From assembly GCF_033473495.1 (NCBI RefSeq), contig NC_088938.1, positions 3,534,001 to 3,598,000 of the forward strand: a DNA stretch of 64,000 bases, in the 5' to 3' direction. This stretch comes from Cercospora beticola (taxonomy: Eukaryota; Ascomycota; Dothideomycetes; Mycosphaerellales; Mycosphaerellaceae). This document shows positions 21,700-33,153 of the stretch, in pieces. Positions within the stretch are counted from its first letter, which is position 1; the number at the start of each line of letters is the position of its first letter. Both the position numbers and the translations under genes were made by a program. Under the pieces are notes generated by a model that was not told the origin of the DNA, did not search any database, and saw only the letters and a program-made list of their open reading frames with translations.

Positions 21700-22587
21700 T
21701 CACATCGCTGGCCATAATCTATGCAAAGTATTGCGCACTCCAGGTAGTTTGAGATCGTTCGGACTTGCGTGCCTGGCCATGTTCCAACCATCGATGAGGT
21801 AGCCTTCAATTCTCCACCTCGCCCACCAAGTGTGCATGATCTTGTAAAGATCGAGTTTACCAGGACCTGGATCCCGCCCCTCGTGCTTGTTATACATCAT
21901 CTGCAATAGAGGCAGAGTTGACAATGTTTCTCCAACGCGTTCGGCGAAAGGGCTTCGAAACAAGCGGTAGGAAGTGGCAAGCTCTGGAGCCATGCCAGGA
22001 AATGGAAAAGAAGTATGGATGAACTTGAGCCAGCTTTCGAGGTTTGCAGAAGAGCGTCCAAGGCTTCCATCTGGCGGCCGGGATATATAAACGGTGAGCG
22101 CGCAAGTGGAATTGCCATCCTCTTGTACAACGAAATCATTGAGCCTCGAGGCTGGGAGCGTTGCGCAGAAAGTCTGAATGTGGGAAAAGTCAAATTTCTC
22201 GACCTGGGTAACAATGTCAATGGAAGCGAGAGGCAAGAAACGCGATACCTCCGCACGCAAGACCTTGTTGACCTGCGCAATGGGCGCCTTGCTAAACAGG
22301 CGATATGGAACTTCGCCATTGCCAGGCAACAAGTAAGCTTTCGGTTTCTCAGTGACATTCCTTTTCGGGTCTTGCAAACGCCAGGTACCCTGGCCAGGAT
22401 CCCAGTACATGTCCTGATTCCATGACTCGTCCTTGGTCGTAGCACGTCCGATGAGGGTCGGCGTGCCCTTCACTGGAATTCGGACCGGAACACGTTCGAG
22501 GAAGACATAGTGCAGAATGCGGTCCCGCAGTTCGGTTGGCAACGCTAAGAGTGACGCCCTTGCATCTGCGGTCGTGCCTACTCCCAT
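21700..22587 (-). CDS. F-box-like protein of fungal type
   Basis: A single exon encodes 295 residues. Near the N-terminus is an F-box-like start (LLALPTELRDRILHYVFLERV), a form very common in filamentous ascomycetes. The rest contains patches such as FSKAPIAQVNKVLRAEVSRF that recur in this group. No C-terminal substrate-binding repeat is recognised. It sits head to head with the SepH kinase gene across 742 bases. The role is probably substrate recruitment to an SCF ligase, but the F-box is minimal and Skp1 binding is inferred. Confidence 0.75.
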   Translation of the reverse strand: MGVGTTADARASLLALPTELRDRILHYVFLERVPVRIPVKGTPTLIGRATTKDESWNQDMYWDPGQGTWRLQDPKRNVTEKPKAYLLPGNGEVPYRLFSKAPIAQVNKVLRAEVSRFLPLASIDIVTQVEKFDFSHIQTFCATLPASRLNDFVVQEDGNSTCALTVYISRPPDGSLGRSSANLESWLKFIHTSFPFPGMAPELATSYRLFRSPFAERVGETLSTLPLLQMMYNKHEGRDPGPGKLDLYKIMHTWWARWRIEGYLIDGWNMARHASPNDLKLPGVRNTLHRLWPAM

Positions 22588-23329
22588 GATGGGTAGGGCA
22601 CGGCCTGTGCATTCTCGGTTGGTGGAGCTGATCTACAGGTCGATCTCTCTGTGACGTGGCAGTGAAATGAATGGATTGAGCTTCGCCGTGGCGTTGTAGC
22701 TGGTGCGAGGCAGCGGAGGACAGCCGGCCAGCGCTGTGCATCGAATATGCAAGGCACCGCGAGATGTGAGTGCGCTGGCGAGGGGCAGCGGTCGGGTAGA
22801 TCTGGGCGTGATGATGGTCGACTGGGATGGATATTTATATAGCGGGGAGATTGAGTTCGTGATCCCAGCTGCAGCACTTTCCGCCCAGCCAGGGTGCTCC
22901 CCGTCCATCACCACCACACGCGCCTGTGAAACCGGGTTCTGCGAACGTGCGACGCTTCGAGGGGGCCAACGACACGCGCGCTGGCATTCGTGAGTGGACT
23001 GCGGCCTGAGGGAGAGGGCGCGCGCGCGCGACGTCGACGGCGCCGGCGGACAGCGAGCCAGCCAGCGGACGTGCAGTGCCGTGCAGTCCTTCCAAGAGGA
23101 GTCGCGTGCCTTCGCCCTCCGCTCATCGATCGTCATTGCCTCGCTGCTGCCGCCAGTTCGCGGCTGAACGAGTGCACCTTGACGGCCATCTATCATGAGC
23201 GGAGACCGCCTGTACCACCACCTCACCACCTCTCCCTCCTCCGCTCCGCCCTTCACCGCCCGCCTTCTCATGTCGTTCCCGCCCGCCCAGTCCTCTGCCC
23301 TCCGCCGACGGTAGTGGGCCCCGACCACC
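22588..23329. promoter_or_regulatory. Divergent promoter region between the F-box-like gene and SepH
   Basis: A TATA-like stretch, CTATATAAATAT read on the minus strand (22831-22842), lies about 245 bases before the F-box-like ATG. The part nearest the kinase is very GC-rich (for example GCGCGCGCGCG near 23020) and probably forms its leader. Long antisense frames here follow from base composition. Confidence 0.5.
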
Positions 23330-26300
23330 ATGCCCCCACCCCTGTCGCCCAATGGCACACCCTCGCACTCCAGCAGACCGTCGACCTCGCACCGCGTCAA
23401 CACCAGCGTCGCCCAGGCAAGATCACATGCTACGCCCAAACAGTCGAGTGCCGGCGGGAGCGGAGTGCTACGAAGTGCCAAAGTCAGAGGCAGCTTGGAC
23501 AAGGAAAATGGCGACAAGACTGCTCCCACGCGCTCCACTCGGAGGGGGAGTAGCGCTGCACATGCGCTGGCAATGCGCGACAAGCTGCCCAGCAAGGATG
23601 GGACAGCACAACGGACCGCCAAGGAGGTCGAGGGTCTGAAGGACTATGTACGTGCCACCAGCACATTGGTCAAGACGTGAGGTCGAGCAAGAGACCATGT
23701 CTCAGCCATCCGTCTTGCCTTTCGCTGCACTTCAGTTGTGCATGAACGCGATGATCAACTTACTAACATGTCGCAGCAACTGGGCCAATGCCTCGGCCGG
23801 GGCGCCTTCGGAAGTGTGTACGCCGCCCTCAACTGGTCGACTGGAGAAACGGTCGCTATCAAGCAGGTCCGCCTGTCTGATATGCCCAAGGCCGAGCTGA
23901 ATGTCATCATGCAAGAAATCGATCTGCTCAAGAACCTCAATCATCCGAACATCGTCAAATACCACGGCTTTGTCAAGTCAACCGACTCTCTCTACATCAT
24001 TCTGGAATACTGCGAACAGGGCAGTCTGCACAGCATTTGCAAGAATTTTGGGAAATTTCCGGAGAATCTGGTGGCTCTGTACATTTCTCAGGTGTTGCAA
24101 GGGCTTTTGTTTCTCCATGAACAGGGTGTTATTCACCGCGACATCAAGGGCGCCAACATCCTGACAACCAAAGAGGGCTTGATCAAGCTGGCCGATTTTG
24201 GTGTCGCTACAAAGCAATCGGGTCTGGCCGAAGGCAGTGTGGTAGGGACACCATATTGGATGGCTCCCGAAGTCATCGAATTGTCCGGCGCCACCACTGC
24301 GAGTGACATCTGGAGTCTTGGCTGCACTGTGATTGAGCTTCTCGATGGCAAGCCACCCTACTCCAAGTTCGCGCCTATGCCGGCCTTGTTCCGCATCGTC
24401 AACGATGATCATCCACCCCTTCCAGAAGGCGCCAGCCCGCTTGTGCGAGACTTCCTCATGCAATGCTTTCAAAAGGACCCGAACCTCCGCGTTTCTGCCA
24501 AAAAGCTGCTCAAGCACCCTTGGATTGTGTCGGCGAAGAAGGGGAACAAGGCTAAGCCGACAGAGTACACCGAAGCTGTGAAGAGTGTGCAGGAATGGAA
24601 CGAGGCGTTGAAAGCCAGTCCACCCCCTGCGCAATCGAACGGGAGTAGTCGACGACCTTCCAGCAAAGTAGCTTCCAGACCTACTTCACGAAGCTCTGCC
24701 AGACCTGGCGTCGCTGGCACGAAAGTCAAGAGCGAGTCAAAACCTGCATTTCGACTTGCTTCACGGAAGTCTCAAGGACCAGAAGCCTTTCAATCATCCT
24801 CCGATGAGGCGCACAGCGACAACTGGGAAGATGACTTTGCATCGCTGACAACAGGAATTGCTGGCCTTCAACTGCCAGCACATCTCAAGCCACAGGATGC
24901 TGGCCTGTTTAGCTCTGAAAAGCTTAAACAGTACGCTCATGCTGAAAGTATTCCAGAAACGGATGGCAAAGTTGAAGACTGGGACGGTGAGTTTCAGGGC
25001 GAGCTGACTGTACGCTCGTCATTGCAGCTTGCCGACGGGGGTGCCCTTGAGACCGTGCGCCCATACTACCCGCCTCGCGCGACATCGGAAGAAATCAGGA
25101 ACCAACCGCCACCGGCCCTGGCTCCGAAGCGAAGTGGAGCCAGCAGCAAGCATGAACGCAAGCCGAGCAAGGACTCGCAACCGAGAACGCAGATACTTAA
25201 ACCAGCCTCAAGGACTAGTGCGATCCCCAAGCCCCGAGCAACACCGACAAAGCATATCGTGAAGCCTCATCAGCCCGCGTCCGCCAATAAGGACCGCTTT
25301 CGAGAAGAAGAGGAAGAGGATTACTCCGACCTGGTACCAAATGATGAGGATGCTTTTCTTCAGAAACTTGCAGGATTTTCGCCCAGTCGTAAATACAACC
25401 CTCGGGATCTCAACGTAAAGACCAAACTCAATGGTAGCATGCGAAGGCGAAGGACACATACCCCCACGCAGCTTGTCCACGATGCTGCCGCCATGCGACG
25501 AAATCGTTCGAGTCTCGAAATTCAGAAGTATGCCGAGGACGACGGCGATGAAGACTTTGACACCGATCTGGTATTTGACGAACAGCCAATCAGCCTTCAG
25601 GGTGCCAAAGAGTTGGGTCACATTCGTCGCTCCAGCCCAAAGTCCTCTGACAGTAGCGAAGCCAGTGGCACATTGAAACTGACGAATTCAGTGACATGGG
25701 GCGACGACGACGATGATGAGGACGAGGAAGACCCGTTCAAGGCCTTGGAAGAGGAACTTGACGAAGTTGACCTCGAATCCAACGTCGCTCGCGACAAACA
25801 TGCTCGCCTTTGTGCTGTTGTCGAAAGTCTCGTTTCCGATCTGAAAGCCGGACAACCTGAGGACGTACTGGCTGAGATAGTTGACCAACTGGTAGTCATT
25901 CTGGCCGAGAGTCCTGATGTCAAGAACGTGATTGTCAGCAGCCACGGCATGCTGCCGATACTGGAGATCCTGTCGGAGACTACGAGATCGTTCATCATTC
26001 TCCGGCTTTTAAGAATCGTGAACGTCATCCTTTCCGACAACAATGAAGTTCAGGAGAACTTGTGCTTCGTGGGCGGCATTCCCATAATTTCATCATTCGC
26101 CTCCAAGAAGTACGCCACAGAGATCCGGCTGGAGGCGGCAAATTTCGTGCGAATGATGTATCAGAACACGGGTCTCACGCTTCAAATGTTCATCTCTTGC
26201 GGTGGCTTGAATGTGCTGGTGGAGTTCTTGGAAGAAGACTATGACAGCGAAGCTGGTCGCGAGCTGGTCCTCGTTGGCGTGAATGGCATTTGGTCTGTCT

Positions 26301-28024
26301 TCGAGCTTCAAGGACCGACACCCAAAAACGACTTTTGCCGCATTCTCTCGCGAAGTGCCGTGCTCTACCCTCTGTCACTGGTCCTCAACCGAGTGTTGGA
26401 CGAGGATGATCGAGAGCTTGCGGAGATTGTAGAATCTCGAGTGGTGAACATCTTTTTGCTGTTCAGTCAAGCAGAAAATCATGTCAAAGAGCTCATTGCT
26501 GATCGCATGGTGCTGAAGCGGGTGCTGAAAGACCTACGACGAATGCGACCTGGCAACCAGGTTGTGATGCTCAAGTTCATCAAGAATCTGAGTATGCTTT
26601 CCACGACTCTGGACGCGTTGCAGAACAGCAATGCGATTGAGGTCCTCACCGACTTGCTCGGCTCGAGCATGCCGTCTCACAGCAAATCAGCGTCCAGTGC
26701 GCAACACTTCCGCGACATCTCGAATCAGATCCTAGCGACAATGTACAATCTTTGTCGACTCAGCACTGGAAGACAAGAAGACGCCGCTCTGTCAGGCATT
26801 ATTCCTCTACTGCAGAAGATTGTCAAGACCGAACGTCCCCTCAAGGAGTTTGCTCTGCCAATCATCTGTGACATGGCACATTCTGGCAAGGTCGGTCGCA
26901 AAATCTTATGGCAGAACAAAGGTCTGCAGTTCTACGTGTCACTGCTGGCCGATCAATATTGGGCAGTCACAGCATTGGATGCCATATTCATATGGCTTCA
27001 AGAAGAAACTGCCAAGGTGGAGGAGCATCTCCTCGAGCCGTCGTTCAGGTTTGACGAGGCGCTCGTGCAATGCTTTAACGAAAGCAAGGCAGATGCTTTT
27101 GAAAATCTGCTTGAGCCTTTGCAGAAGCTACTCCGTCTGAGTCCTGCTATCGCTGCCAGCTTGGCGAATCGCACGCTATTTGAAAGAGCAGCAGTCAAAA
27201 TGCACGCAAAGAAGGCATTGGTCAGACTCAACTTGTTGCGTGTCATACGCAGCATATGCGACGCCTGTGAAGGCCAAGGCATGATCGAGCACGGTACGAT
27301 GGGAGAAGGTGGCTCTCTGTTACGGCGATACAGCCTGTTTGACTCTGTGAAGGAGCTCGCTCGCCATGACCCGGCTATCCTAGTACGCGAGATGGCAAAC
27401 GACCTGGTAAAGAGCAGCGAACTCGCGGACAGTAGACCTGTGCCTACCCCTGCGAGACCTGGAACTGGATACGGTATGTCGCGTCGCAGTTCGAGTGGCA
27501 TGAGTATGATGACGCCTCCCACGCCTCTTGTCTCGCAGAGTCCGTCGGGCAGCTTCGCGAACCCGCTCAGTGCAGGCCCTTCGCTGGGCAACAGGGGAAG
27601 CTACTTCGATCTAATCCCGCCCACACTCGATCGAAGGCAAAGCGCAATCAACGTTACCAGACCGATGAGCCGGGATAGCAGCACCGGCTCGTCTTCTTCG
27701 CTAGCCTCGCTCAATGCCTTGGCGTCGATGCCTATTGGGTCTTCCGCTTCAAGAAGCTCTAGTCGAGTCCCACCTCTCCATCGCGAGCGAAGCAATATCG
27801 GGAATCATCAAAGGCCTGCGAGTCGAAGCAGTCGAATGAGCTTGATGCCTGATAATGACAGGTTGCTATCACCTGGACGAGCAGGAAGTGGGGAACAACA
27901 CCTTACGCCAACACACCTGCCGCCTAGCGCAGGCACGCGTACTGCTCTCGCCGCGCAGCAAAGAGCAGAGAGGAGAAGAGGAACGGGCAATGGAAGCACT
28001 GATCTTGGTGCTCGGGCACGATAG
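23330..28024 (+). CDS. sepH: Septation-initiation-network kinase SepH (Cdc7/Cdc15 type)
   Basis: Exons 23330-23647 and 23777-28024 are joined over a 129-nt intron (ends GTACGT..CGCAG); the product is 1521 residues. A Ser-rich N-terminus of about 105 residues joins the kinase domain exactly at LKDYQLGQCLGRGAFGSVY. Catalytic features are the Gly-rich loop, VAIKQV lysine, VIHRDIKGANIL, LADFGVA and GTPYWMAPE. A disordered, basic and acidic linker (roughly 380-780) follows. An armadillo-like helical region (roughly 790-1270; NVILSDNNEVQENL, VGVNGIWSVFELQG) precedes a Ser/Thr-rich tail. This order is that of fungal Cdc7p/SepH, the MAPKKK-like kinase downstream of the Spg1 GTPase in the septation initiation network at spindle poles and septa. 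The intron is unusually long for this window. Confidence 0.95.
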
Positions 28025-28902
28025 TGGATGTCTCCGCTGCCACCAAGTACGCCCGAAGAAAGTCAACGCGACTTGGACGCTCTTCAAATGAGTTGACCAC
28101 TTGCAACACCCGTGAGCTCGCGATTCCGCAGCCACACAGCTTTTCGTATGTCACATATTGTTTTGAATCCAGCGTGGCGTTCCCGGACGGACGGCAAGCT
28201 TCCTGGAGAACATGCCAGGATAAGTCGTTATTGGTTGCTTGTTCGATGGGGATTACAAAAAGATTGCAAAGAATTGTACGTTAAAAGGCAACAGAACGGC
28301 CGGCCGGATATATTTTGCACGAACAGACTTGACTGAAGAATGCATGCATAGCTGGGGCGTTTTTCCTGCAAGGCCACAATAACGCCTTTTTTTTCCATTG
28401 AGTAAAATGTCAGTTGAAGGTCGATCTGCAAGTATTACTTAGTCGTAGTATATCACAATCTCAAGTGATGAGAGATGGTTGAATTGATGGGTGCTTTCCC
28501 TTTTCGTTGGACGTGCGCTCCTTCTGAAGGCGGCCAGGGAGAAGGCCGTTGCTTCGTGTGATTGCCGTTCATCGCTGCTATTTCCACTTCTACCTGATTC
28601 TGATATTTACAGCCTACTACACTTCGCCGTCGCGACAGCCTACATCACAATGCAAGCCAGAGCACCTTGGGTAATCACCACGCCTTTGTTTGTTCTGAGA
28701 AGAGGCGGCATTGCACACTGTCTTTTCTGGTGGCTGTACAAATGCATTGTTCTCGACACGAGCTAATGTGCGACTCTTTGTCCGTCATACGTTGCTCCCA
28801 GGAACTGCACAATCCGATTGTGTAAGACGCACATCCCCTTTGTCGTCTGCATCTGGTCACCATCCGTCAGAGATGTGTACATAAGCACGCCTTGCGGTTC
28901 TA
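28025..28902. other. Intergenic region
   Basis: This is the 3' flank of the kinase gene and promoter of the BTB gene. Short open frames look random. No gene is supported. Confidence 0.5.
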
Positions 28903-29022
28903 ATGCTCAATCTCACGAATTCAAACACAGACAGAACCAACAGAAGGATCGTTGAAGTCACAGACTACAGCGCAGAAAAGACCAGCAACAACACTTCTAC
29001 TAGCCACAAACTCAACTTCAAA

Positions 29023-30019
29023 ATGGGTGTTCACCCTCAAATTGTCGGCCAGGTGCCAGACATGAAACTCGAGGAGCTCTACCAACCAACCATGGTGAGT
29101 ATTACGGTCGTGGACGGGGATGAGTCTGAGACCTTCCACATTCCCCGCGAACTGATTTGCACTCGCTCCGATTACTTCAGAGCCACCTTCAAGGGACAAT
29201 TCTCCGAAAGTAAATCACTTACTACCACATTAGAGGAGACTCCGATCTGGACATTCAAGACATTTGTTGGTTGGCTCTACACCTGCCGACTTGTTTTACC
29301 TCAAACACCGACCGGTCTGCTCGGCGAGACTGGAGAAGCAAAAGACCCAACGACGTGGCCTTTCCAGACTCTGTTCGAGCTGTACGTCTTTGCAGATAGG
29401 TTCGACACACGTATGCTGCGGAGGCTGATCATCGAACAGATCATCTTCAAGATCTCCTCTGGAGACGGATACCCCGAGCTTTCTTTCCGAGATCGCTTTC
29501 CTTTACGGAAATGTTCCTCGTGCTTCGCCTCTCATTCGATTCATCTGCTATGATGCGGCCGAAAATCTCGATGAGAACGAAGCGCTCAGAGATTATCAGA
29601 AGCAGATTATCGCCGTACTTGGCGATGTTGAGATCGCATTTGATATCGCTTCTGATTATAAGGCTGCATGTGAAGCGTCGAAGCGTCGAAGTCCAGATTG
29701 CAGGGGCTCTGCTGGACTCTTCGACTTTGGGATCTCATGCGATGCACATTCCGTGCCACCTTACGCGGCGAACCACTGTTTGCAGAAGTGGTGTTTCTGG
29801 CACGAGCACGAAAAGGACGAGAATGATTCCGAGAAGACTATCTGCGCGCACAGGGTTGAGAATTTCGAGGAGAGACTCGAAGCTCAATACGAGGAGTCGG
29901 GCAGGTCTGAACTCTGGGAGGACAGGAAAGGTGCATGGCGTCGGTCTATGTTTACGCTAACTCCTTCCAGAAGCGTACGTGATTTCTTTGACTATGGATG
30001 GGTAAACCTTCCGTTCTGA
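29023..30019 (+). pseudogene. BTB/POZ-domain protein with a one-base frameshift
   Basis: The frame starting at the ATG of 29023 (also open back to the ATG at 28903) encodes a complete BTB/POZ domain. Landmarks are SETFHIPRELICTRSDYFRATF, FKTFVGWLYT and FELYVFADRFDTRMLRRLI. Around 29488 the reading moves by one base. The next frame then stays open for 177 codons with fitting sequence (EIAFLYGNVPRASPLIRFI, then a Cys/His-bearing tail ending YGWVNLPF at 30019). The original frame stops at 29553. No GT donor occurs in the 29430-29490 segment, so an intron does not explain the change. Either this is a recently broken gene or the base call is wrong. Intact fungal relatives of this kind are BTB proteins of 300-350 residues, likely Cul3 adaptors. 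Confidence 0.75.
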
Positions 30020-30810
30020 TAAGCACGCGTGAGGTCAACCGGTCATGAGATAGTGATTGCATAGCACGGTGTGTGTGCGCTTGATCATTGTGATGAAGGT
30101 ATAGCCTTTGCGTAGTTTCGAAGAATTGGTACAATGCTAGATGGTAGTTTTCGCCTTAATTGAGTTTCCCCTTCAACGTCTCGTTTTGCCTCTGTTTGCT
30201 GTTTCCATTTACGCGTAATGTTGGAAACCACGTGAACGCTCGAAAGTCTCGGCGGTAAGTGTGTTCCGACGAATTTGTTAGCGGGGAGAGAAACATCCAC
30301 AGCGATGCAAGGGTATATATGACAGAGGGCGATCTAGGTTGACAAGCAGCTGAGTGTTCTGTTGGAGGCGCAACGGCTCTAGCGCATCCATCGTGTCGCG
30401 TGAGAATTGTGCAGGCACCTGCCAAGCTTGTTCGAAGCGACGACGGAAGCTGCAGGAAGGTGAATCACGAAGCACAGGCCGCTCGAGTCCATTCACCATC
30501 CATGAACATTCACTAGCGCTAGACCGACTTTGGCCAATCATAGAGCTGCAGCCGAGACATCATTCACCACATTCTCAGGGAGTTCCACTAGCGCTAGCTG
30601 GCTCTCGACCAATCGGAGCGATCTTGCTAGATCAAGCGACTGCAAATGAAATTTTCATTGCCCGCCTCATGAAATCATCGTCCGGTCTCTCAAAAAAGTT
30701 TGGGTACGTCAATGGCAAGACGACTCATCGTGCGGGCACATTTCACGTACAAAGACCATTCCACCTAAACTACCACTTTCATTCACGAGCACCACAAGGA
30801 TCCAGCGACA
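30020..30810. promoter_or_regulatory. ARO2: Chorismate synthase promoter region with duplicated elements
   Basis: Two copies of the palindrome-containing string CACTAGCGCTAG, at 30511 and 30586, are each followed by a CCAAT box, at 30534 and 30609. Both pairs have exactly the same spacing. A near match to the Gcn4/CPC1 core (CGACTCA for TGACTCA) lies near 30719; I give it little weight. Confidence 0.6.
30511..30613. repeat. 75-bp tandem promoter module
   Basis: Both the 12-mer palindrome element and the CCAAT box recur at exactly 75-bp spacing, while the sequence between them has diverged. Conserved sites in a diverged background suggest the sites are under constraint. Confidence 0.65.
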
Positions 30811-32194
30811 ATGTCAACTTTTGGCGATTACTTCCGCGTGACGACTTATGGAGAGTCCCATGGCAAGTCGGTGGGGTGCATTGTCGACGGTGTCCCGCCT
30901 GGCTTGGAGCTCAGCGAGAAGGACGTTCAACCACAGATGACACGCCGAAGACCCGGACAATCCGCTCTCACTACACCTCGCGATGAGAAAGACTTGGTGG
31001 AGATTCAGAGTGGTACAGAGTTTGGCGTTACGCTGGGGACACCTATTGGCATGCGGGTCATGAACCAGGACCAAAGGCCGAAAGATTATGGAAAGGATGG
31101 AGCGACGTTCAATGGACAAGTGGCTGGTGCGAAGCCCCAGAGGCCTATGGATGATTTTCCTAGACCTTCACATGCGGATTGGACGTATCTGGAGAAGTAT
31201 GGCGTGAAGGCTTCATCTGGTGGTGGGCGAAGCTCTGCGCGTGAGACCATTGGACGTGTTGCTGCTGCGGGTGTGGCAGAGAAATACTTGAAGGTCGCAC
31301 ATGGAGTGGAGATTGTGGCTTTCACGAATAGTGTTGGGCCTGAACATCTCTTTCCTTCGACGAGGACGCACCCTAGTCCTTCTACGAACCCGGAGTTCTT
31401 GAAGTTGATTGAGGGCGTGACGAGAGAACAGGTCGACTCTTTCTTGCCTGTACGATGTCCCAATGGAGAAGCTGCGAAGCGGATGGAGGATCTCATTGGG
31501 GAATACCGAGACAAGCACGATAGTATTGGCGGGACAGTCACATGTGTGATCCGGAATTGTCCTTCAGGGCTGGGTGAGCCGTGTTTCGATAAGTTGGAGG
31601 TAAGGTCTCCCCCTTGCATGAGTTGCGCCCTGGACCTTCGCAATTGCTAATGAGAAACAGGCCAAACTAGCACATGCGATGTTGAGCATACCAGCCACAA
31701 AGAGCTTCGAGATCGGTTCAGGACTTGGTGGTTGCGAAATGCCAGGCTCAATTCACAACGATCCTTTCGTCAAAGCTCCCGCTGTCCCTCCCTCAGCAAG
31801 CGGAGCGGCACAAAACCCAAGCTCTCGACCCAGACTGACGACGAAGACCAACAACTCTGGCGGCGTTCAAGGCGGTATCTCAAACGGCATGCCCATCTTC
31901 TTCACAGTGGGTTTCAAGCCTCCTGCTACGATCGGACAAGCACAGCAAACCACCACATATGACGAAGAAGAGGGCGTTCTCGAGGCGAAGGGGAGACATG
32001 ACCCTTGCGTTATTCCTCGCGCTGTGCCGATCGTGGAGTCGATGGCTGCGCTTGTGATCATGGACGCCATATTGGCACAAAGCGCGAGGCAAAGCGCACG
32101 GAGTTTACTTCCTGTTGTGAACAACAAGTTGATTGTACCGATTTCGGAACAACAGAATAACTTGACGTCGCCTGCGAATGGACATGCGAAGTAG
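30811..32194 (+). CDS. ARO2: Chorismate synthase
   Basis: Exons 30811-31599 and 31661-32194 are joined over a 61-nt intron; the product is 440 residues. It begins MSTFGDYFRVTTYGESHGKSVGCIVDGVPPG, with the family's FMN-site signature GESHGKSVG. RPSHADWTY, SSGGGRSSARETIGRVAAG-like and GGISNGMP segments are further chorismate-synthase signatures; FxVGFKPPATI and RHDPCVIPRAVP are in place. It converts EPSP to chorismate, the last step of the shikimate pathway. The fungal enzyme is bifunctional and reduces its own FMN with NADPH. The carboxy-terminal extension of about 30 residues is not conserved. It is the best-supported housekeeping gene of this part of the window. Confidence 0.98.
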
Positions 32195-32386
32195 AATTGG
32201 GTTAGCTCTAGCTGTAGGATTATGGCAGCACACGGGCTTCTTGCTATAAGCCTCATCATACGCAGTTTGCAGGTTCGATTGCCTGACGCTTCGTTGGATG
32301 GTACGCTCTGAACCGCACGATATGCTCCAACACTCTATAGTCTAAGAAATGACTGCAACGATAATGCCAGAAGAAAACACACACAA

Positions 32387-32878
32387 TCAAACGCTCAATG
32401 CTGGCCTCGGACTCCCTCTCATTCCCTTCGTGCGAAAACACTCCCATTTGTCATCCTTAACTCTCCTCCAATTCACTTCGTTCACCGCACCTAAGACCAC
32501 ATCTCCCATTCCCATAACCTCCATCTCCATCCATACAGTCGCCACACCGTTCACTTCGTCCAGATCCACATTCGAATGTGTAATCTCGAATCGTACATTT
32601 GGCATTCCTGCTGCTCGTGCTTTCCAGAGCTTGACTTGTTCTGACCAAGTCACGCCCTGAGGTTGTGTATCCATGGATCCGGTCCAGTCAGGCGTGATGC
32701 AAGATGCTAGCTCTTGGACATCTGGTCCTTGAAGAGAAAAGTCTTTCGTGTTGATGATTGTTGGAAAAGCGCATGAGAGGCGATTGAGACGTGAGGCTGT
32801 AGGTTCTCCGGGCACGTTGTCGTTCGCTTTTGGTTTAGAGGAGAGTGTCATTGTTTCCAGAGGGCCGTGAAAAGCCAT
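32387..32878 (-). CDS. NTF2-like / SnoaL-fold small protein
   Basis: A single exon encodes 163 residues. The pattern (LNRLSCAFPTI early, DVQELASCITPDWTG, then strands around VRFEITHSNVDLDEVNGVATVWMEME and NWRRVKDDKWECFRTKGMRG) is that of the cone-shaped NTF2-like fold. This fold is used by many small fungal enzymes and binding proteins. No catalytic residues can be named from sequence. It is convergent with chorismate synthase, with under 200 bases between. Confidence 0.7.
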   Translation of the reverse strand: MAFHGPLETMTLSSKPKANDNVPGEPTASRLNRLSCAFPTIINTKDFSLQGPDVQELASCITPDWTGSMDTQPQGVTWSEQVKLWKARAAGMPNVRFEITHSNVDLDEVNGVATVWMEMEVMGMGDVVLGAVNEVNWRRVKDDKWECFRTKGMRGSPRPALSV

Positions 32879-33153
32879 GACTGGTACTGTGTGACGGACT
32901 TGAGCATACGCAAGGACCTGGATCCTTCCGAAAACTCTTCCACGGCTGAACGCTTGAAGAACTCAGCTTTTGGCGGCGGCCATTTTCGGGAAGCTGGAAC
33001 CAGACCACTCATAGATGGCGGCTCTTGGCGTTTGCCGGGTGGCACTACTTGCAAGTGAGGGCAAGCTGTACGGCATATTGCATATTTTTGTCGTACACGT
33101 TGCTGTGGTGTGCTATGTATGCGACATGATCCTCGGAGAAATTAGCCTGCCTT

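Noticed and set aside
22633..23622. 329-codon minus-strand open frame opposite the SepH promoter and first exon
   Set aside because: It comes from GC-rich sequence on the opposite strand, is Arg/Gly/Ala biased with no domain, and overlaps a well-supported gene.
32271..32281. tRNA B-box-like string AGGTTCGATTG
   Set aside because: The T-stem does not pair and there is no A box or cloverleaf upstream.
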